DNA of 64,000 bases. Origin: Luteolibacter luteus. GTDB lineage: Bacteria; Verrucomicrobiota; Verrucomicrobiia; Verrucomicrobiales; Akkermansiaceae. Where the stretch lies: NCBI RefSeq assembly GCF_012913485.1, contig NZ_CP051774.1:806001-870000 (forward strand), given 5' to 3'. How positions within the stretch are numbered: position 1 is the stretch's first letter; each line of letters opens with the position of its first letter. A program made the position numbers and the translations under genes. Of the stretch, positions 57,749 to 64,000 are shown one piece after another. The notes under the pieces are model-generated. The model was not told the origin of the DNA. It saw only the letters and a program-made list of their open reading frames with translations, and did no database searches.

Positions 57749-58262
57749 GGTAATAGAAGACGTAGTGCTGGATCGTTCCCGCCAGCTCCTTCGTGTCCGC
57801 GTGGGAATACACCGCGCCGATCTTTTCCGCGGCTCTTCTTGAGCGCTGATTGTCCTTTCCGATGTGCAGCCACACGCGGTCCGCCCATTGATAGGCGTGA
57901 TCCAGCATGAGGCGCTTCATCTCGCGATTGTATTCGCCGCCCCAGTAGCTGCGCGAGAGGAAGGTGAAACCGATCGCAATCTCCTTCTTCGCAGGATCCC
58001 AATCATAGTAGCGAGACGAGCCGATCATCTCGCTCGTCTTATTGTCGTAGACGACCAAGGTCCCGCGCGACTCCATCGCGTGATGGAACCATCGTTCGAA
58101 GACCTCCCGCTGGTAGCGCGTCGGCTCCGGATGTTGCTCCCAGATCAGCGGATCGGAAGCCACCGCATGCAGGGCTTCGAAATCAGATGCCAGCAGCGGA
58201 CGTAGCGTGATAAGTTCACCTTCCAGGGTGGGCTGGAGATCGAAGTCGGGGCCGGGATTCAT
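57732..58262 (-). CDS. GNAT family N-acetyltransferase
   Basis: The 176-residue protein is a RimJ/RimL-like GNAT: ITLRPLLASDFEALHAV at the start, MIGSSRYYDWDP, a IAIGFTFLSRSYWGGEYNREMKRLML segment forming the pyrophosphate-binding loop region, and HIGKDNQRSRRAAEKIGA. It uses acetyl-CoA; the target is unknown. The 3' end overlaps the ABC-F gene by 17 bases. Confidence 0.93.
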   Translation of the reverse strand: MNPGPDFDLQPTLEGELITLRPLLASDFEALHAVASDPLIWEQHPEPTRYQREVFERWFHHAMESRGTLVVYDNKTSEMIGSSRYYDWDPAKKEIAIGFTFLSRSYWGGEYNREMKRLMLDHAYQWADRVWLHIGKDNQRSRRAAEKIGAVYSHADTKELAGTIQHYVFYYLTKGA

Positions 58263-58366
58263 CGCTGGGCGAACTTGAAGGAGCCACGGCAGCGCATCAA
58301 GGGGGTCGGCGAAAAAAAATCCGCGCTGCGAGGGGTGGGATCGTCGCGAAACGTTGGTCCGGTGAA

Positions 58367-59053
58367 ATGCGGCTTTATCGCTTCATCCCCCTGCTCCTCG
58401 CGCTCGCCACCCTTTCCTGTCGGGAGAAGGTGCGAACGAGTCCCCCGTCATCCGGAACACAGCCATCCTCAGCTCCCGCCGCATTTCCTCCAGTCCCGCC
58501 ACTAAAAGTCGCCAGTATCGACATACAGCGACTCTTCAAGGGCTATTACCGGACTGAGGAGATCCAGAAGGAGTTGAACGTGGAGCAAGTGGCCATCAAG
58601 GGCGAGAGCGATGCCCGGCTCGAAACCTTGCGGTCCATCGAAACGGAGCTCCAAAACTCTGCGAGGCAACTCGCCGATCCCGCGCTGGCCGGATCCGTGA
58701 AGGAGAAGGTTGCCCAAGACCGCGCCCTACGCCGCGAGGAAGCCATCGCCTTGGAGCGCGCGCGACGTGAATTTATCGACATCAAGGGGAAACAGATCAA
58801 CGAGAAGGCAGCCGCCCAAATGAGGGGGATCGTCGCGGAGATCCGGAAAAGCATCGAGGACATGGCCCGGCAGGAGGATTACGACTATGTTTTCGACAGG
58901 TCCGGCCTAACCACCTCGCAGGTGCCCTTCTTCCTCTTCAGCACGGAAAGCACGGATCTCACGGCGGCCATGCTGGAGAAGCTCAACCGCGATCACTCCA
59001 TGCAAACGAAGACTGGAGAAGCCACACCGGATCCGCTAGAAGGCAAAGATTGA
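58367..59053 (+). CDS. Skp/OmpH-like lipoprotein
   Basis: The 228-residue protein has a lipobox TLSC (Cys18), a Pro/Ser-rich linker, and an OmpH/Skp domain (~48-200) beginning VASIDIQRLFKGYYRTEEIQ. A long charged coiled coil follows and DYDYVFDRSGL ends the domain. Skp chaperones outer-membrane proteins in the periplasm. A lipid-anchored version is unusual. Its stop overlaps the start of the following sigma factor gene (TGATG). Confidence 0.87.
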   Translation: MRLYRFIPLLLALATLSCREKVRTSPPSSGTQPSSAPAAFPPVPPLKVASIDIQRLFKGYYRTEEIQKELNVEQVAIKGESDARLETLRSIETELQNSARQLADPALAGSVKEKVAQDRALRREEAIALERARREFIDIKGKQINEKAAAQMRGIVAEIRKSIEDMARQEDYDYVFDRSGLTTSQVPFFLFSTESTDLTAAMLEKLNRDHSMQTKTGEATPDPLEGKD

Positions 59054-59589
59054 TGGAGGAGGAGATCGTCACGCTCACCCGCGACATGATCGCGTGCAAG
59101 GAAGAGGCCTGGTGCCGCTTCCACGAGCGCTACTATCCCCTCTTGTTGGCCCAGGCGATCGCCCGAGGCATTCCTGCTGCGGATGCGCCGGATATCGTCC
59201 AAGGCGTCTATCTGCGCGTGCTCCGCCATGGAAAAGCCTTTCGCGACAGCGGAAATCTGGAGGCATGGCTCGCCTGCCTGACTCGCTGCGAGACGATCGA
59301 TGCCGTCCGTCGTTCAAAGCGGCGCAGTTGGCTTGGAGAGCGCTTCCAGCAATGGCAAGAGGCGAGACGAGACGTTCATGCCGCGGATATCACGGATCTT
59401 GATCAAGCGCTAGAGAGCCTCGACGACAGCGAGCGCCGGCTTCTCTCCCGTCACTATCTCGAAGGCTGGTCCCAAGAGGAGATCGCCTCCGAGCAATCCA
59501 CTAGCACCAAGGCCGTGGAGTCCAAGCTAGCCCGACTTCGGCGCAGACTTCGCGGTGAACTGGAGAACCTCAACACCTGTAAATCATGA
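59053..59589 (+). CDS. ECF RNA polymerase sigma factor (coupled to Skp-like lipoprotein)
   Basis: The 178-residue protein has region 2 with FHERYYPLLLAQAIARGIPAADAPDIVQ and WLACLTRCETIDAVRRSKRR, and region 4 with LDDSERRLLSRHYLEGWSQEE and KAVESKLARLRRRL. The ATG at 59053 overlaps the upstream stop. The next gene overlaps by ATGA. It is not the same subgroup as the FecR-linked sigma factor. Confidence 0.92.
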   Translation: MEEEIVTLTRDMIACKEEAWCRFHERYYPLLLAQAIARGIPAADAPDIVQGVYLRVLRHGKAFRDSGNLEAWLACLTRCETIDAVRRSKRRSWLGERFQQWQEARRDVHAADITDLDQALESLDDSERRLLSRHYLEGWSQEEIASEQSTSTKAVESKLARLRRRLRGELENLNTCKS

Positions 59590-59945
59590 CAAGCCGCGAC
59601 CACACCGCCGACCGGGTCTGGGAGCAGACCCTGCAACAGATCCGCAGCACCCGCGCCCGGCGCAGGCTGCGCCGCACCGCGCTCACCGCCGGTGCCACGG
59701 CCGCCCTCGCGTGCGCCGGGCTTTTGTTCCCCGCAGGCAGACCTTCCGCCGTTCAGCCGCCGGAAATCGTCCTTCGTGTCGACCCGCCCACCGAAGCAGG
59801 GAGGGCAACGCTCGTCGCCTTGATCTGGCGTGATGGCCATCCGGCCTTGGAGCAACTGGATCCCGATGAGCTGGGCTACCCGGACATCCCCTTCAGCCTG
59901 GAGCCCGTGCTGGCCTACTCGGACGCCCGGTGGGACGCGTTTTGA
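59586..59945 (+). CDS. Small single-pass membrane protein, candidate anti-sigma factor
   Basis: The 119-residue protein has a basic N-terminus of ~30 residues, one membrane segment (RTALTAGATAALACAGLLF, about 32-50), and a ~70-residue periplasmic tail. It has no zinc-anti-sigma HxxxCxxC motif and matches no family I know. Its ATGA overlap with the sigma factor and its topology suggest an anti-sigma role; this is inference. Confidence 0.6.
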   Translation: MTSRDHTADRVWEQTLQQIRSTRARRRLRRTALTAGATAALACAGLLFPAGRPSAVQPPEIVLRVDPPTEAGRATLVALIWRDGHPALEQLDPDELGYPDIPFSLEPVLAYSDARWDAF

Positions 59946-60016
59946 ACCTGTCATCGCCCTTTTGGATGGAAAGAATCCCTCGCCTCCGAACGTTGGTGCG
60001 GCGTATTGCTTTATTC

Positions 60017-60877
60017 ATGATGAAACGCCGCTCGCTCTTCACGATGGTTCCTGCCGCTTCGGCCCTGCTCGCCCTGCGCTCGAATGGCAAGCCGATCCCC
60101 CAAGACGCGCTCACCGCCGCCGGGTTCACGATCTCCGTCCAGTGCTGGTCCTTCAAGGAATTCACCCTCTGGGAAGCGATCGCCATGGCTGCGGCCGCAG
60201 GTGCTTCCGCCGTGGAAGTCTTCCCGGGTCAGAAGATCGGCGGCGATCTGGGCGACAATAAGCTCGATCCCTCCCTTTCCGACGAGGATATCACGAAGCT
60301 GCTGGCCTATGCGAAGGAGCAAGGTATCACTCCCGTGAATTTCGGCGTCACCGGCATCTCGAAAGATGAAGCCGAAGCCCGCAAGACCTTCGAATTCGCC
60401 AAGAAGATGGGCCTCTACGGTGTCACCACCGAGTCCCTTGATGCCCTCGATACCCTTGAGAAGCTGGCGAAGGAATACGATATCAAGGTTTGCTTCCACA
60501 ATCACCCGAAGCCCTCTTCCCTCTGGGACCCGGACAAGATCTGGGACGCGATCAAGGACCGCCACGAAAACATCGGCTACTGCGCCGACCTCGGTCACTG
60601 GGCCACCTCCGGCCTCGATCCGCTGGAGGTGATCAAGAAGGTTGCCCCGCGCGTGCGATCCTTCCACATGAAGGACCGCGAGGCCGTGGGCAAGTGGACC
60701 CATGACCGTCCTTTCGGCACCGGCGTCATCGACAACGCCGCGATCCTCGACGAGGTCCGCAAGCACGGCTTCGCCGGCAACGTGACGATTGAATACGAGC
60801 ACAACTGGAAGACCAACATCACGGAAGTCGCCCAGTGCGTCGGCTATCTTCGCGGCTACTCGAAGATCAAGGCCTGA
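60017..60877 (+). CDS. Sugar phosphate isomerase/epimerase family (TIM-barrel) protein
   Basis: The 286-residue protein carries a twin-arginine-like leader (MMKRRSLFTMVPAASALLAL). The xylose-isomerase-like barrel contains TISVQCWSFKEFTLWEAI, HNHPKPSSLWDP (metal His), IGYCADLGHWATSG (Asp) and RVRSFHMKDRE, with a closing VTIEYEHNW (metal Glu). Substrate unknown; periplasmic homologues are abundant in Verrucomicrobia. Start is either of two adjacent ATGs. Confidence 0.92.
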   Translation: MMKRRSLFTMVPAASALLALRSNGKPIPQDALTAAGFTISVQCWSFKEFTLWEAIAMAAAAGASAVEVFPGQKIGGDLGDNKLDPSLSDEDITKLLAYAKEQGITPVNFGVTGISKDEAEARKTFEFAKKMGLYGVTTESLDALDTLEKLAKEYDIKVCFHNHPKPSSLWDPDKIWDAIKDRHENIGYCADLGHWATSGLDPLEVIKKVAPRVRSFHMKDREAVGKWTHDRPFGTGVIDNAAILDEVRKHGFAGNVTIEYEHNWKTNITEVAQCVGYLRGYSKIKA

Positions 60878-60912
60878 TCGGTTCCTTCCTCACCATCTCC
60901 CTTTTCCGAAGA

Positions 60913-60941
60913 GGCGGCCCGTGAAAGCGGGTCGCCTTTTT
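60913..60941 (+). terminator. Rho-independent terminator after the isomerase gene
   Basis: GGCGGCCCG/CGGGTCGCC (9 bp with one G-U pair) with a TGAAAG loop is followed by TTTTT, 36 bases after the stop. Confidence 0.88.
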
Positions 60942-61011
60942 GCTGTGGCAGGATGGAGTTTCGGCTGAACGTGAGAGCCGGTCATTCCTGCCACCCTGTT
61001 TCGCAGTTCGA

Positions 61012-61674
61012 TCAGCGATCCGTCGGCTCGTGAGCTCCATGAAAGCCCCATTCCCTATCGTCTTTCTCCACCCTCGCGCCGGGGAGCTTTGACTGGAGGC
61101 GCTTCACGGCTTCCATCGATACGTTCGGGCAACCGCCGAGCTGCACCCATCGCAGACGAGGCATCCTCGCGATATGATCCAATCCGCGATCGGTGATGCC
61201 GCTGCAGCCCCGCAGATCGAGTTCGGTGAGGCCCTTCATCCCCCGCAGCTCGGTCAAGCCGGCATCCGAGATCCCCGGGCAGGCCATCAGGCTCAGCCGC
61301 GTCACGGAATCCATCTTCGCCACATGCCGCAGGCCCGCATTGGTGATGCCCTCGCAGTACCCCAGATCCAGATTCACCAGTTGAGGCAAGGGCACTCGAC
61401 TCAAGAACAGGAGGCCCTTGTCCGTGATCTTCGCTTCCTCCACCGCGTAGCCATCCGAGAAGAACAGCATCCGCGTGTCAGGACGTGCCACCAACGCCGG
61501 GATGTCCTCATCCGCCAAGCCACGGACTTGGAGATCCACGTGGCGTCGCGACACGCGATCGATGTCCTCCTTCGAGTTCAGGCTCGGAGGATAGTAGCCA
61601 CAGCCAGCGGGCGACAGAAGGCCTAACAGGCACGCCGCGATGAGACGGCGTCCATACGGATATGCGGGCATCAT
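61012..61674 (-). CDS. Leucine-rich repeat lipoprotein
   Basis: The 220-residue protein has a lipobox (SPAGC, Cys25) and about five cysteine-containing leucine-rich repeats of AMN1/F-box type (LVNLDLGYCEGITNAGLRHV, LTELDLRGCSGITDRGLDHI). It is probably anchored at the membrane and makes protein contacts. The frame is open upstream to 61791 into rnc, so the ATG pair at 61674 is the true start. Function unknown. Confidence 0.82.
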   Translation of the reverse strand: MMPAYPYGRRLIAACLLGLLSPAGCGYYPPSLNSKEDIDRVSRRHVDLQVRGLADEDIPALVARPDTRMLFFSDGYAVEEAKITDKGLLFLSRVPLPQLVNLDLGYCEGITNAGLRHVAKMDSVTRLSLMACPGISDAGLTELRGMKGLTELDLRGCSGITDRGLDHIARMPRLRWVQLGGCPNVSMEAVKRLQSKLPGARVEKDDREWGFHGAHEPTDR

Positions 61675-61741
61675 GTGAATCCGGCCAGCCTCGCCGAGAT
61701 CCGGCGTCCGCCAAGATCGAAACCACGGGAGCGCAGCCTTA

Positions 61742-62431
61742 CTACTTCTCCTTCTCCCACACCCGAGCGCGCAGCGCTTCGCCCGCGGCACGGGCTTCCG
61801 CCTCCTTCTTGCTCTTACCCTTGCCCACGGCGAGGATCAGGCCTTTCCAAGAGACCTCAGCTTGGAAGACCTTGCGGTGATCCGGACCGCTTTCGCCTAG
61901 AATGCGGTAGTTCGGAGCCTGAGGAGAAATCGCCTGCAGGCACTCCTGGAGCTCTCCTTTCGGATTCCGCTCTTCCGGGCTGCCGGCCAGCGCTTCGATC
62001 TCGGATTGGAAAAGACGCAGCACCAGATCTCTGGCACCGGTGTAGCCGCTATCCAGATAAACGGCGCCGATCAGCGCTTCGAACCCATCCGCCAGAGTCG
62101 ACATACGGCGGCGGCCACCGGTGGCCTCCTCCCCCTTTCCTAACAGCACGTAGCTGCCAAGGTCGATGGTGAGGGCGAAGCGCGCCAAGGCACGGCGGGA
62201 GACAAGCTGGGAGCGGAGCTTGGTAAGACGTCCTTCGGGGAAATCCGGGAACATCTTGTAGAGATCTTCTGTCAGAATGAGCTGCAACACGGCATCGCCG
62301 AGGAACTCCAGACGCTGGTTGTCGAAATGGGGCCGTTGAGATTCGTAGGCGAGACTCGGATGGGTCATCGCTTCTGCAAGGAGAAGCGAATTGCGAAACT
62401 TGTATCCGAGGCGACTCTCGAGGCTTTCCAT
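61742..62431 (-). CDS. rnc: Ribonuclease III
   Basis: RNase III cuts double-stranded RNA in rRNA and mRNA processing. The nuclease domain contains QRLEFLGDAVLQLILTEDLY (signature) and ADGFEALIGAVYLDSG. The C-terminal dsRNA-binding domain includes NPKGELQECLQ and KKEAEARAAGEAL. The ATG at 62431 gives 229 residues; the frame continues upstream only into the tRNA-His gene. Confidence 0.97.
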   Translation of the reverse strand: MESLESRLGYKFRNSLLLAEAMTHPSLAYESQRPHFDNQRLEFLGDAVLQLILTEDLYKMFPDFPEGRLTKLRSQLVSRRALARFALTIDLGSYVLLGKGEEATGGRRRMSTLADGFEALIGAVYLDSGYTGARDLVLRLFQSEIEALAGSPEERNPKGELQECLQAISPQAPNYRILGESGPDHRKVFQAEVSWKGLILAVGKGKSKKEAEARAAGEALRARVWEKEK

Positions 62432-62494
62432 GACAAGGAGCCGCTTACTTCCGCCTCCTCCGACCGGAACCGCCGAGGTTCCCGAAGAAAGAGG

Positions 62495-62570
62495 TGGGGT
62501 GACCGACGGGACTCGAACCCGCAACAACCAGAATCACAATCTGGGGCTCTACCATTGAACTACGGCCACC
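62495..62570 (-). tRNA. tRNA-His (GTG)
   Basis: The minus strand folds as a cloverleaf with acceptor GTGGCCG/CGGTCAC, anticodon stem CCAGA/TCTGG and anticodon GTG in the loop TTGTGAT. A G at -1 pairs with C73, the histidine identity element. CCA is encoded at the 3' end. Confidence 0.95.
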
Positions 62571-62630
62571 ATTTTAACGGCGGGCGGGAGAACTAAGGCA
62601 TCGGTGCCCTCTTGCAAAGGCAAAAATACC

Positions 62631-62984
62631 ATGAGTGCGGAAGATCCTCGCGGGATTGCCATTTCTCCGGAAGAAGAACCCCTAACGAATCACCCCATGG
62701 ACGAGGATCCCCACCGCATCCCGATCACGAACGAATTGGATCTCCACACCTTCCGGCCCTCTGAAATCGGGGATCTGCTGCCGGAATACTTCGCCGAGTG
62801 CCAGCAGGCGGGATTCCGCGGGGTCCGCGTGATCCATGGCAAGGGCACCGGCGCCCTGCGCGAGGGCGTGCATGCCCTCCTGCGTAGAATGCCGGAGGTG
62901 GAGGAGTTCCACTACCCCGCGGCCGAGGGCAGCTGGGGAGCCACTTGGGTGATCCTCAAGCCGCCCGCGCCAGAATCCACATGA
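62631..62984 (+). CDS. Smr-domain protein
   Basis: The 117-residue protein has a C-terminal Smr (MutS2-type) nuclease-like domain: ELDLHTFRPSEI (the LDLH motif), RGVRVIHGKGTGALREGV, and a closing SWGATWVIL strand. Stand-alone Smr proteins may act on RNA or DNA. Its N-terminus is divergent and the start could be 62697. It overlaps cobO by 29 bases, tail to tail. Confidence 0.88.
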   Translation: MSAEDPRGIAISPEEEPLTNHPMDEDPHRIPITNELDLHTFRPSEIGDLLPEYFAECQQAGFRGVRVIHGKGTGALREGVHALLRRMPEVEEFHYPAAEGSWGATWVILKPPAPEST

Positions 62985-63480
62985 GATCGGAGAGGCGGTT
63001 GAAGTAGAGCCGCAGGACCTGCGGGACCTCTTCCCCACCCTCGTGCAGCTTCAGCACGGTGCGCTCGCAGCGTCGCGCGGCGGTCCTCGCGAAATCGAGA
63101 CCCGCTCTCGCCAAGGAATGATCGGCCCCGGGCCGCGCCCAGCCTTTGAAGGTGATGCCCCGTTTCTCGAAGTCCCGCGCCGTCGCCACCACCCAATCGA
63201 GGTCTTCCTGCCCCACCGAGGAAAAGCCGGCTTTCTCGTAGCGGGCCTCATCTCCCGGCTGGCAGGCGAACTGGCCCATCAAGCCGATCAATTGGTCCTG
63301 CACCCGGTCGATGATCTCTTCCACTTCCCCGGAAGCCCCCGCTGCCCGGGCAAGGCCGAGCGCCGCATTTAGTTCATCCACGCAGCCCAGCACTTCCACT
63401 CGCAGGGAAGTCTTCGAAATCCGGCGACCAAAGAGCAGGTCGGTTTCTCCTTCGTCGCCGCGGCCCGTGATGATGCTCAT
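62956..63480 (-). CDS. cobO: ATP:cob(I)alamin adenosyltransferase (PduO type)
   Basis: The enzyme attaches adenosine to cob(I)alamin to make adenosylcobalamin. The ATG at 63480 gives MSIITGRGDEGETDLLFGRRI, which includes the PduO ATP-binding TGRGDEG-T. A CVDELNAALGLARA segment, DLMGQFACQPGD-like sequence and RCERTVLKLH follow in the order expected for the family. The 174 residues are normal. No other cobalamin-synthesis gene is in view. The symbol is by function; PduO and CobA/CobO types differ in fold. Confidence 0.9.
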   Translation of the reverse strand: MSIITGRGDEGETDLLFGRRISKTSLRVEVLGCVDELNAALGLARAAGASGEVEEIIDRVQDQLIGLMGQFACQPGDEARYEKAGFSSVGQEDLDWVVATARDFEKRGITFKGWARPGADHSLARAGLDFARTAARRCERTVLKLHEGGEEVPQVLRLYFNRLSDLMWILARAA

Positions 63481-63486
63481 GGGGGT

Positions 63487-63540
63487 GGAAGAAATCACTT
63501 CGATTGATGATTGGAAGATTGATGATTGGTGATTTCTTCC
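63487..63540. promoter_or_regulatory. Shared divergent leader with 12-bp inverted repeat and tandem direct repeats
   Basis: Perfect 12-base arms GGAAGAAATCAC (63487-63498) and GTGATTTCTTCC (63529-63540) flank a spacer in which GATTGATGATTGG occurs twice (63502-63514 and 63517-63529). The arms lie 6 bases before cobO and 4 before queE, so both genes read GTGATTTCTTCC just upstream of their ATG. Confidence 0.6.
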
Positions 63541-63544
63541 CCGC

Positions 63545-64000
63545 ATGCTCCTCGCGCGACTGAACGACGGTCCGGAAATCTTCTTCACCCTGCAGGGCGA
63601 AGGCGTTTCCGCCGGCCTGCCTGCAGTCTTCGTAAGGGCATCCCGCTGCAATCTCCACTGCCGCTGGTGCGACACGGATCATACCTGGAACTTCGAGGGC
63701 ACCCCGTGGCCCCACGAAAAGGATGCCGATCCTGCCTATCGGAAGCACAAGAAGGAGGACGTCACCATCGAAGCGAATCCCGCGGATATCGTGGCGCAGG
63801 TGGCTGCATTCCCCTGCCGCCGGGTAGTCCTCACCGGTGGGGAGCCGCTGCTCCAGCAGGAGGCTTGGCTGGAGCTGATCGAGGGGCTCCGGGCGATCGA
63901 CCCCGCCTATATTTTCGAAGTGGAAACCAATGGGACAAAGGCTCCCACTCCGGAATTTCGGGCTGCGGTGAACCAATTCAATGTTTCACCGAAACTGGCA
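63545..64000 (+). CDS. queE: 7-carboxy-7-deazaguanine synthase (partial, 3' end beyond window)
   Basis: QueE is a radical-SAM enzyme that makes the 7-deazaguanine core of queuosine. The 152 codons present include the GPEIFFTLQGEG start, the CNLHCRWCDTDHTWNF cluster motif (a Cys-x3-Cys-x2-Cys [4Fe-4S] site), VVLTGGEPLLQ and VETNGT. The gene runs off the window end. Confidence 0.95.
   Translation, partial: MLLARLNDGPEIFFTLQGEGVSAGLPAVFVRASRCNLHCRWCDTDHTWNFEGTPWPHEKDADPAYRKHKKEDVTIEANPADIVAQVAAFPCRRVVLTGGEPLLQQEAWLELIEGLRAIDPAYIFEVETNGTKAPTPEFRAAVNQFNVSPKLA

Noticed and set aside
62432-62527. Upstream extension of rnc
   Set aside because: These codons overlap tRNA-His; the ATG at 62431 starts the conserved domain.

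Overview
The window looks like a chromosomal stretch from a Verrucomicrobiota bacterium close to the Luteolibacter/Haloferula group (Verrucomicrobiaceae). The evidence is two copies of the paired cytochrome-type DUF1549/DUF1553 plus DUF1501 proteins that are typical of Planctomycetes and Verrucomicrobia, a giant autotransporter-repeat protein with a characteristic C-terminal module, ECF sigma/FecR-like operons, a complete-looking LPS transport theme (LptD, an LptF/G permease, LpxI), and uniformly GC-rich coding sequence. I saw no insertion sequence, phage, integrase or CRISPR array. Most of the window is ordinary housekeeping chromosome with a few accessory islands.

Layout. 1-5,000: 3' end of xseA, then sucC - two VOC proteins - sucD closed by a strong terminator, then malate:quinone oxidoreductase. 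5,000-9,100: a minus-strand run (CAP lipoprotein, rnhB, yraN, a two-domain esterase, a DUF1802 protein). 9,300-14,300: small proteins, mpl, a HAD phosphatase, a secreted unknown and a TIGR01777 epimerase. 14,370-21,320: lptD, a nitroreductase, then a SnoaL-like / ferritin-like / flavin halogenase-like set. 21,550-27,660: a 1,513-residue repeat-rich surface protein, an M15-like peptidase and a small secreted protein. 27,840-33,830: LptF/G permease, SulP transporter, aquaporin, LpxI and a secreted unknown, followed by tRNA-Leu. 34,100-42,600: putA divergent from the first DUF1549/1553-DUF1501 pair. 42,650-49,600: HEAT-repeat, zinc-ribbon, SMP-30, phosphotransferase, lipoprotein hydrolase and DUF3500 genes. 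49,830-56,060: a translationally coupled ECF sigma - FecR/discoidin - DUF1549/1553 - DUF1501 operon. 56,100-64,000: ABC-F ATPase, GNAT, a coupled Skp-like lipoprotein - ECF sigma - membrane protein trio, a TIM-barrel isomerase, LRR lipoprotein, rnc, tRNA-His, Smr protein, cobalamin adenosyltransferase and the 5' part of queE.

How the genes fit together. SucCD and Mqo are TCA-cycle enzymes, and PutA feeds proline carbon to glutamate. LptD, LptF/G, LpxI and Mpl point to a diderm envelope with LPS and recycled peptidoglycan. The two DUF1549/1553-DUF1501 pairs probably act outside the cytoplasm, one secreted with heme motifs and the other carrying a twin-arginine leader; one pair is under its own ECF sigma and FecR-like regulator. 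The best candidates for undescribed biology are that ECF/FecR/heme/DUF1501 operon, the Skp-like lipoprotein/ECF/membrane trio, the halogenase/ferritin-like set, the insertion of two VOC genes inside sucCD, and a 12-bp inverted repeat that gives cobO and queE the same leader.
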